From positions 1-27,130 of the forward strand of contig CABRYP010000032.1 of the NCBI GenBank assembly GCA_902475245.1: DNA of 27,130 nucleotides, given 5' to 3'. Both the position numbers and the translations under genes were made by a program. Each line of letters starts with the position of its first letter. The first letter of the stretch is position 1. Under the pieces are notes generated by a model. The model was not told the origin of the DNA. It did not search any database and saw nothing but the letters and a program-made list of their open reading frames with translations. This DNA comes from an uncultured Collinsella sp. Lineage in GTDB: Bacteria; Actinomycetota; Coriobacteriia; Coriobacteriales; Coriobacteriaceae. Positions 15,801-21,828 of this stretch are shown here, in pieces.

Positions 15801-16312
15801 TGGTCGATTACGGCGATTGGCATCTTTGGAAAGCCGATATCCCAACAACGGAGTCGGTCACCCTCGAGGCAAAAGAGCTCGCTCTTTTGGACGATACCGC
15901 CGTCACGGGCATTCGTCTTGAGTACGGGGCCGTATCGGCCGACTTCACGACAAGAGGCGCTGCAGAATCTTGGACCCGCGAGGACCTCAAAGACGAGCAT
16001 GACGACCTTGATGATGTGAGCGCCGTCCTTGACTCGGATATTCACGGTGCCGTCATCCATATGCAGGCCGCGTCGTCTTACACGCCTCAGACCGCACTCG
16101 CCAACAGCGCTCGCGTTGACCTCTGTCGCAATGGCGGCGGTAGCAACCTTGAATCACATGACGAGGATCGCGTCATCCAGCGATGCGCCATGCCGCAAGA
16201 TTTACCGGCAACGGGCTCCCTTCCCATTGCCGCCTGCCTCACCGCCTTCGTGACCTCCGGCGCCGCGGCAATCTGGTTTGCCCATCTAAAGCTGGCGTCA
16301 AAACGTCGCTGA
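12881..16312 (+). CDS. LPXTG surface adhesin with thioester and SpaA domains
   Basis: A 1143-residue cell-wall protein. The signal peptide (about 1-36) is followed by a thioester domain. Its Cys70 (AYCMN) and Gln128 in the TQLA motif fit the Cys-Gln pair that forms a reactive internal bond in TQXA-type adhesins. Six SpaA/Cna-B-like domains follow. Their candidate isopeptide residues are K216/E273, K313/E369, K417/E494, K539/E603, K647/E713 and K758/E806, in motifs such as VETKAPAGY and IEVQAPEGY. A larger unassigned domain (about 845-1100) precedes the sorting signal LPATG (1108-1112), a hydrophobic helix and a basic tail. Sortase should link it to peptidoglycan or a pilus. No sortase or second pilin is in the window. 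AAGGAG lies 5 bases before the ATG. An LLGC in the signal peptide resembles a lipobox but is less likely to be used. Confidence 0.95.
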   Translation: MSNAPTHSVHSAITAGSLLLVLFLLLGCMTPDAALAVDGYESLGFRTISNECGPFEVGKYEAQDSSIAYCMNQERFGPSTPGGPWLTYNQGWVWLEDEFAAIICHGYPTATSFGGHNLSPDRARAATQLAVWMLNGTTHTDGSFSYTTARGVTERGNFSGDNEVVAAARWLHDGAKSGSIKAAPHRARRYLGAVSGGSKRQDMLYVLPAVSVSFQKQSANAAITSENDTYRLDGARFDIYESVGDKRVGSIQMDSSGRAQATLLPNAAYYLVETKAPAGYIPRSDHIAFSTGNDGGNVVIDEQPGTITLRIAKVDAATGAGPQVSASLAGAEFTCVSQSTPGWTHTLTTDEDGRATLTDIPLGIFSIYESRAPEGYLPSNETWSYTIGADQLGDAGVVELERRIPNIPIAFDLEISKFKDCGNSDESGVEQPAEGVVFEVASNTSQQVVGTLTTNIYGFASTKDQAGAWFGAGERPDGVSGTIPYDRAGYTIREVVDTVPDGFKQAGEWTITAEQIADGAELQYIVDNHALSTHLQIVKRDAQTGNAVPRAGFTFQLLNGDREPISQTSWHPAHTVMNTFTTDETGTVTLPESLNPGTYYIRETSAKEPYLVGEDLEITIPADMNLTPVAVASFYDDAATGSIEIVKNDAVGGRALAGAVFDIRAAGDIVRPDGSIAALDGETVTSITTDERGFACATHLSLGCGTATYEVIEVQAPEGYLLDQSVHTVELSYAGQETPVINAHLDVSNDYTKIDISKVDLTGKQEVEGARLSLHGADGTEIDAWTSSDKPHRIEHLLPGTYTLCEVMPPRTYDLAEDMTFEIKATGEVQTVTMKDAPIEIEGRVDKRQEIARPIGKGLVANGDGKNRAVAQSDADGSFSYTLDAKNESNTWVDEFTITDDLECAKEGTAKLIAIETPVATGDIDGLCNVWYRTSPVGSIDTGEQTNATLSAGHDNPWLETDEVKKLLGDDLRMVDYGDWHLWKADIPTTESVTLEAKELALLDDTAVTGIRLEYGAVSADFTTRGAAESWTREDLKDEHDDLDDVSAVLDSDIHGAVIHMQAASSYTPQTALANSARVDLCRNGGGSNLESHDEDRVIQRCAMPQDLPATGSLPIAACLTAFVTSGAAAIWFAHLKLASKRR

Positions 16313-16323
16313 CGCAATAAAAA

Positions 16324-16353
16324 AGAGGCGAGCCCGTCTCCCGGCTCGCCTCT
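16324..16353. terminator. bidirectional terminator between adhesin and small membrane gene
   Basis: AGAGGCGAGCC pairs with GGCTCGCCTCT. TTATTCGTTC follows on the plus strand and a run of T on the minus strand, so it serves both convergent genes. Confidence 0.9.
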
Positions 16354-16374
16354 TATTCGTTCGTGGCGAAATGG

Positions 16375-16593
16375 CTATTCCCCAGATGCAGACCCACCGT
16401 CGATGAGCGCTTGATCGGACTCGGAGATGCCATCGGCTCCCAAACTCTGCTCGTGCTCCACTTCTTCGCTAATCGTGGACTCAGGCGTTGAGCCTTTAAC
16501 GCCCACGATATACGCGGCCCCGAAACCAAGGACAATGGCGATCAGGGCCAAGATGAGATAGACAGGCCAGTGGCGCTTGATGTACGAAAACAC
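16375..16593 (-). CDS. small single-TM membrane protein
   Basis: A 72-residue protein with one TM helix (about 11-32, YLILALIAIVLGFGAAYIVG) after a short basic N-terminus. A Glu/Ser-rich acidic tail follows and is probably disordered. The start is GTG with AAGGAG 5 bases before it. It begins 21 bases after the stop of the M28-like gene and is probably co-transcribed. Family and function are not recognised; it may assist the larger membrane protein. Confidence 0.8.
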   Translation of the reverse strand: MFSYIKRHWPVYLILALIAIVLGFGAAYIVGVKGSTPESTISEEVEHEQSLGADGISESDQALIDGGSASGE

Positions 16594-16614
16594 GCAGACT
16601 CCTTATAGGTCAAC

Positions 16615-19600
16615 CTACGAACGACGAATGACCTCGGTCACGACCTCGGACACCGTAGCGATATTTGTCGGATTGACGTTGTACGGCAGATCGTCCTCAG
16701 TGTGAGCGCATGCCAAACGTGGGCCGTCGACGCCGGCAATGGTAAGGGCGCGTCGGCTTGCCTCGAGAGCAGCATAGGCATCGGTCTTGGCATAGGGCAT
16801 CTCAAATGCACCGCAATCGACATGGAACGACTTGCACACCTTGTTGACCAAGTTCATGATGCGTCGGTCACCCTTGAGCAGCTGCTGCTCGCCCTCGACC
16901 GTCACGACCGAAAGCCTACCGGCACCAATGGACTCAAGGTTGATAAAGAACACGCCGCGGAGCTTGTCGCGATGCGCGGCCAGGAACGCCTTCATGCCGG
17001 TGCCGTCGCAATCGGAAGCGCCTGTAGCCACAAACCAGATGTCGTGGCCAAGCAGCTCGTCATCGCCCATGGAGGCAACGGCAGCGAGCATATCCTCGGC
17101 GGAAGCTCCATCGGAAGACGTGGCACCGCCCTTCCAGCCGTCGTCGTCATCCTCGAAGTTATCCCACGAGCCGATACCGCGACCAGACTTCTTGGCGTCG
17201 TAATCATCCTCGACACCAAGCCAATCGCTCATGCTGTCCTGCTCGTTTTTCTTTTTGCGACCGAACAGACCGCCCAAGCCGCGCTTTTGCGGCTTGGCGG
17301 CCGGAGCGGCAGGAGCCGAGATAGTCTCAAGCGGCTGAACATCCGAGCTGACCGGCATGGGGGGAACAACCGGAGCCGATGTGGGCTCGGGCCCCTGTGC
17401 CGTCGCGAAGGGATCGTTAACCTGAGCCGAAGGGTCGGGAAGGTCGAACAGCGAGGTGCGCGAGGCGACATTGGCCTGCTGCATCGAAGGCATCGAGGGA
17501 TCGGGGACCGAGGCCAGCGGAGACGCAGAGGGCATGGGAGCCGGCGCGGATGCCGGGTCGGGAACGTTCATGTTCGGGCGCGGCGACGCCTGAGACGAGA
17601 TTTGAGCCATCAGAGCATCGACCGTCTCGGCCTGCGACGGAGCAGCATTGGCAACCGTGGCGCCGGGATCACTCGGCGCGGGCATGGTGAAGATCTGCGT
17701 AGAGTAGGGCCTCGACTCATCCGCCTGCGGAGCTTCGGGGGCCACGGGCTCAGGCTCTTGCTCGGAGCTGTCCGCAGCGACCTGTTCCGCCACAGATTGA
17801 TCCTCGACCGTATCGGGCGCAGCGGGCTCGTCCTCGACAGGAGCGGAAAGGGGCTCGGCGATAGCGGTGCCCTGCTTCTCAAACGTCATCGTGGCATCAA
17901 ACGACACAGTGCTGTCGACCGGCTGTTGGGTTTCGAAAGTCGCCGTCTCCCCGGCAACATCCGCAGGCGAAGGCTGCGGCGCCTCGAAAGACGTCGTGGC
18001 GTCGGCAACATCAACAGATACCGGCTGCTCGGCGTCGTTTTGCTCAAATTCCTGTGCCGCGCGCTCGCGCACGGCCTCGGCCGCCTGTTGCTGGGCTGCA
18101 GCCTCGCGCTCGGCTGCCTCGCGGGCAGCGGCGCGCTTTTCCTCAAAGTCGTCAACGAGTTTCTTGCCCTTTTCGAATGCCCCCTTAAAGAAATGGGAGG
18201 CGCTGGCACCGATCGAAGAAAACGCGGAAGCGATATCGGCATGGGGCGTCGTCACCGGAAGCTCGGCAGAAAAATCGGTGTCGCTCTCGTAGGACACACG
18301 CTGCGGATACGCATCGTAGTCGTCCTCGGTATTATCGAGCTCCTCGGGCGCCGGGGCAGGCGCCATGACGTCCAGACCGGCTGCGGGATCGATAGCAGTC
18401 TCCGCATCGGCTTCCGTCTCGATGGCATTGGCCTCATCGGGCTGCGCAGCCACGACCGGATCGGGCTGGGGCGCGGGCTCGAACGTCGGCTCCTCGCCCT
18501 CTTCGTAATCGAGCGTACAGGACTCGGGAAGCATTCCCAGGGCACGGATGGCATCCGAGCCAAACCGGATGTTGCCGGCGGCATTGCGATAAAGCTTGGG
18601 CTCGGGCTCGGCCTGCTCGGCCGCGGCAGGCTCCTCTGCCGACTCGGCAGCGGACTCGTCTGCAACGGGCTCCTCGGCCGGAATATCTTGGACCTGGGGC
18701 TCGGGTGCAATGACGCCAATCAGGGTCTCGTCGGCAGAAGCACCTTCGAATCCATCGATTTGCTCATCAAAAGCCTCGCCCTGCTCACCCTCGGGAGCGA
18801 CCGGCTGGCCATACTCATCCTCGGTATAGGCAGGCTCTTCGTACTCGATGGTATTGCCGTAATCATTTTGCTGCTGGGCCGCGGCGTACTCGGCTGCCGC
18901 GCGCGCCATCTCCTCGGCGCGACGCTTCTGCTCGCCAAAATACGTGTCAAACGGAATATCGTCAGGGAACTCGTTCTCACCCTGATAGGGGGCGACGTTA
19001 TCCATGACACCCAGCATGGCGGCAACAGAGGACTTGTTGCAAACCGAGCCGGACGTGTAGGGAAGGACAAAACGATTGGAAATGATATTGGCGGCATTGG
19101 CGAGCGCCACGAGGGAGGCAAGGATCGCGACAATCCACAGCAGGACCTTCAACGCGCCGGGAAGCGGCAAGATGAGCAGGATGGCAATAGCCGCGGGAGC
19201 AATCGTGGCAATCGGGAGCAACTTGGCGATCAGCGCCCGATACGGCGCATAGGGCTCGCGAGCGAGCAGTTCGGCGCGCGGGGAGTCATAGTGCGCGACG
19301 ACGACAACCGGGCGATTGCGCGGAGAGGCAAGCGGGCCCGACGCCTTGTGGTAGGCGATGACGTTTTGGCTCACGCCCGTCTTGCCCAGGCGCGAGATCA
19401 CGGGGCGCCCGGTTCTCTCGAGCACATAGAGCACGGCTCCGACAATGGCCAACAGGGTGCCGACTAAGCCGATACCGCCGCCGATACCCATAAGCAGGGC
19501 ACCGGCAAATGCCAGAATGCCCGTAACGGCAAACGCCATCCTGCTCGGTGCGGGAGCATTAAACTCCTGCACCTCGGGATCAAAGCCGTGGTTGCGGAAA

Positions 19601-19704
19601 ATTTGAGCGATATCTTCGGCGGCCAAGCGCTCTTCTTCGCTGCACGCCGGCGTGATGCCAGTGTTCTGCAGCAGGTGGTTAATATAGTTCTGGGTGTTCG
19701 CCAT
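16615..19704 (-). CDS. M28-like membrane protein split by a long disordered insert
   Basis: The product (1029 residues) has an M28 zinc-aminopeptidase-like fold in two pieces. The N-terminal piece has two TM helices (about 58-94), the metal-site-like AHYDSPRAE (His138, Asp140), two more TM helices (about 160-204) and CNKSSVAAML at about 222, where active enzymes have DNASGVA. A low-complexity Glu/Ala/Pro insert of about 625 residues follows (255-880), including a coiled segment and KRGLGGLFGRKKK. The C-terminal piece (886-1029) resumes the fold: WFVATGASDCDG replaces the usual GAEE, INLESIG replaces NLDMIG, and AHTEDDLPY keeps the last His. Several metal ligands are changed, so catalysis is uncertain. 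The start is the ATG at 19704 with GGAG ahead of it; the longer frame to 19854 crosses the promoter region. Confidence 0.8.
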   Translation of the reverse strand: MANTQNYINHLLQNTGITPACSEEERLAAEDIAQIFRNHGFDPEVQEFNAPAPSRMAFAVTGILAFAGALLMGIGGGIGLVGTLLAIVGAVLYVLERTGRPVISRLGKTGVSQNVIAYHKASGPLASPRNRPVVVVAHYDSPRAELLAREPYAPYRALIAKLLPIATIAPAAIAILLILPLPGALKVLLWIVAILASLVALANAANIISNRFVLPYTSGSVCNKSSVAAMLGVMDNVAPYQGENEFPDDIPFDTYFGEQKRRAEEMARAAAEYAAAQQQNDYGNTIEYEEPAYTEDEYGQPVAPEGEQGEAFDEQIDGFEGASADETLIGVIAPEPQVQDIPAEEPVADESAAESAEEPAAAEQAEPEPKLYRNAAGNIRFGSDAIRALGMLPESCTLDYEEGEEPTFEPAPQPDPVVAAQPDEANAIETEADAETAIDPAAGLDVMAPAPAPEELDNTEDDYDAYPQRVSYESDTDFSAELPVTTPHADIASAFSSIGASASHFFKGAFEKGKKLVDDFEEKRAAAREAAEREAAAQQQAAEAVRERAAQEFEQNDAEQPVSVDVADATTSFEAPQPSPADVAGETATFETQQPVDSTVSFDATMTFEKQGTAIAEPLSAPVEDEPAAPDTVEDQSVAEQVAADSSEQEPEPVAPEAPQADESRPYSTQIFTMPAPSDPGATVANAAPSQAETVDALMAQISSQASPRPNMNVPDPASAPAPMPSASPLASVPDPSMPSMQQANVASRTSLFDLPDPSAQVNDPFATAQGPEPTSAPVVPPMPVSSDVQPLETISAPAAPAAKPQKRGLGGLFGRKKKNEQDSMSDWLGVEDDYDAKKSGRGIGSWDNFEDDDDGWKGGATSSDGASAEDMLAAVASMGDDELLGHDIWFVATGASDCDGTGMKAFLAAHRDKLRGVFFINLESIGAGRLSVVTVEGEQQLLKGDRRIMNLVNKVCKSFHVDCGAFEMPYAKTDAYAALEASRRALTIAGVDGPRLACAHTEDDLPYNVNPTNIATVSEVVTEVIRRS

Positions 19705-19772
19705 ATGCGCTCCACATCCATAATCCGACAAATAGGCCCAATGTATGCACATTAGAACCGTATATAGTCGAA

Positions 19773-19778
19773 AGTATA
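19773..19778 (-). promoter_or_regulatory. -10 element of the M28-like gene
   Basis: TATACT on the minus strand, about 70 bases before the ATG. The -35 is not obvious. Confidence 0.4.
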
Positions 19779-19861
19779 CCCCGAGCGGGCGCAAACGGCC
19801 GAATTCTGGGCATCTTAACGCCCCAAGCGGACAAGGATATAGCCTAATCTCCATATCGGAC

Positions 19862-19867
19862 TAAAAT
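19862..19867 (+). promoter_or_regulatory. candidate -10 element of the WYL pair
   Basis: TAAAAT, 34 bases before the chosen start. If used, transcription would begin at or after the upstream ATG (19869), which supports the start at 19902. Confidence 0.35.
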
Positions 19868-19901
19868 CATGGCATCAAACACCTTCCCATGCGAGGATTC
19901 T

Positions 19902-20924
19902 ATGACGGCAAGCGATACAACCGTAACGAATAAAAAGGGGGCGCCAGAGCCCGGTTTCGACAAGACCGCCCAGCGCATCCTCAATCTGTTCTTTGTCCTT
20001 AACAGCTCTCCCGAGCCATTGACCACAGAGCAAATTGTCCTGGATTCCGATCTTGGCTATGGATCGGGCAATATCGACTCGGACAAGCGCAAGTTTCGCC
20101 GCGATCGCGAAAAACTCCTCGAACGCGGAATCACGATCAAGGAAGTTCGCGCAGCAGGCGCCCAAGAAACCGAAGAAAGCGCGTGGACCATCGATCGCGA
20201 GCACACGTTTGCGGCCGGTGGCCTCATCACCGCAGACGACGCGGACATCTTGCTCGACGCTATCGACCAGACCCTTGCGACCGGTTCGGCCGCGTTTGCC
20301 ACGCCGCTTGCAGACATACGCTCCAAGATCGCCTACCTCACTGGCGCATCGACCGCAGAAGAGCCTCCCGCCCGTCGCTCACCCGCCGTCGATGCGGTGT
20401 GGAGCGCTTTTGCCGAACGCTGCGCACTGCGTTTTTTGTATCAAAACGGGCGTGGAGAGCAAAAAGAGCGCACCGTCTGCGTGTACGGCATGTTCGAGCA
20501 CGAGGGCGTGGCGTATTTTTGCGGACTCGACAACGCCACCGATGAAATCAGGACGTTTCGCTGCGACCGTATCGTTCGCGCATGGCGCCCCTCGAAGGCC
20601 TACTCCATCCCCGCCGACTTTAACCTGAACGATCGCCTGTTCTTCGAGTTTGATTTTGCCGATTGCAAGCCCGTTATGGCGACCTTTTCGTTTGCCCCGC
20701 AAGCCCAGGCCGACATGGTCAGCGGCCTAACGCGCGGTCGCGGGGAGCTCACGCACACCGAAGAGGGTTGGACCTGGACCGTCGGCGTGCGCGACCTTAA
20801 TGCCGCTGCCTCGTTTTGTATGGAGCACGCCATGGACGGCATGAGACCCGTTGCTCCTGATGCACTTAAACTGGCGTGGAACCACCTCATCGAAAGGACG
20901 GTGCACGAGCATGCCCGTGCGTAA
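19902..20924 (+). CDS. WYL-domain transcriptional regulator, PafB-like
   Basis: A 340-residue regulator. An N-terminal winged-helix region (about 20-95: RILNLFFVLNSS, LTTEQIV, and the DKRKFRRDREKLLERGI helix) matches the PafB-type start. A WYL domain follows (about 165-245) and then a C-terminal WCX-like extension. In mycobacteria the PafB/PafC pair activates DNA-damage genes independently of LexA. This gene overlaps the next WYL gene by 14 bases, as expected for such a pair. GAGG lies 5-6 bases before the ATG at 19902; the ATG at 19869 has no ribosome site. No Pup/proteasome genes are nearby. The PafB assignment rests on pair structure and sequence character, not on a search. Confidence 0.85.
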   Translation: MTASDTTVTNKKGAPEPGFDKTAQRILNLFFVLNSSPEPLTTEQIVLDSDLGYGSGNIDSDKRKFRRDREKLLERGITIKEVRAAGAQETEESAWTIDREHTFAAGGLITADDADILLDAIDQTLATGSAAFATPLADIRSKIAYLTGASTAEEPPARRSPAVDAVWSAFAERCALRFLYQNGRGEQKERTVCVYGMFEHEGVAYFCGLDNATDEIRTFRCDRIVRAWRPSKAYSIPADFNLNDRLFFEFDFADCKPVMATFSFAPQAQADMVSGLTRGRGELTHTEEGWTWTVGVRDLNAAASFCMEHAMDGMRPVAPDALKLAWNHLIERTVHEHARA

Positions 20925-21828
20925 ACTCACCAGCGAGCAAAGGCTCTCGCGTGCGATTGACATCATGGAGGCCCTCTACGCTGCCGGTGAGACCGGTATG
21001 ACACGAGGGGATATCTGCAGCCGTTTTGATATCACGGGTGCGGCGCTCGACGAAATTATCGATATCGTCTCGACCCTCGCTGACCGTGAGTCGGGCGCAC
21101 GCATCATCTGCGAGCGCCACGGCGAGCGCATCATCCTGACAGGCGATGCGGGGCGTGTGCTGCCCTTGCGCCTAAGTGCCGCCGAAGGTGCCGTGCTCAA
21201 CCACGAACTCGAATCGATGGGAATCGACTCTCGGGCAGCAGAGCGTATCCGACACGCCCTCCTACCCGAGAAACTCGGCTACAACCAGCGCGTCGTCGAT
21301 ACCGTTGCCCGAGGATCGCACTGGCAACAGCTGAACTGCGCGATTCAAGACGGCGTTCGATGCCGCATCATCTACCGTTCGATGGACGACACACGGCCGC
21401 GTGAGCGTCTCATCGACCCCCTGCGTATCGCGACGCATGGCGACCAAACATATCTGATTGCCTGGGATGTCGAAGTTGATGCGCAGCGCTCCTACCGCAT
21501 GGACAAAATCGAAGGCCTTGCCCTTACCGACGATTCCGTGGAGCGCCACACACCCGCGTCCTTGTCCCTCCACGAATCCCTTTCCCAAGCGGAGCAGAGC
21601 GCAAAACTCCTCATGCCGCTCGACATGGCAGAGCGCCTAGACTGGGCCGGCATCATGTCGATTGAGCCAAACGGGGCAGACATGGCGACGGTGACCGTGC
21701 GTTATGGGTCAGAGCACTGGCTGTTCTGCCAGGTAATCGCAGCGGGCGGAGCCATCCGCATACTGGATGACCCCGCCTCGGCAAAGCGTCTATGCGATAT
21801 GGCGAAGAGCCTGACCTGCCCGCTTTAA
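20911..21828 (+). CDS. WYL-domain transcriptional regulator, PafC-like
   Basis: The second regulator of the pair (305 residues). An N-terminal helix-turn-helix (EQRLSRAIDIMEALYAAG, MTRGDICSRFDITGAALDEI) leads to a WYL domain around residues 140-215. There YLIAWDVEVDAQRSYRMDKI carries the expected Tyr/Arg surface thought to sense nucleic acid or nucleotides. The start ATG lies inside the end of the preceding gene, so translation is coupled and the proteins probably form a heterodimer. Its TAA overlaps the stop codon of the convergent dinG-like gene (TTAA), and no terminator separates them. Confidence 0.85.
   Translation: MPVRKLTSEQRLSRAIDIMEALYAAGETGMTRGDICSRFDITGAALDEIIDIVSTLADRESGARIICERHGERIILTGDAGRVLPLRLSAAEGAVLNHELESMGIDSRAAERIRHALLPEKLGYNQRVVDTVARGSHWQQLNCAIQDGVRCRIIYRSMDDTRPRERLIDPLRIATHGDQTYLIAWDVEVDAQRSYRMDKIEGLALTDDSVERHTPASLSLHESLSQAEQSAKLLMPLDMAERLDWAGIMSIEPNGADMATVTVRYGSEHWLFCQVIAAGGAIRILDDPASAKRLCDMAKSLTCPL

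Noticed and set aside
16702..19467. 921-residue plus-strand open frame opposite the M28-like gene
   Set aside because: It is antisense to a clear coding gene. Arg/Gly/Leu-rich translation without domains is a by-product of GC-rich codon use.
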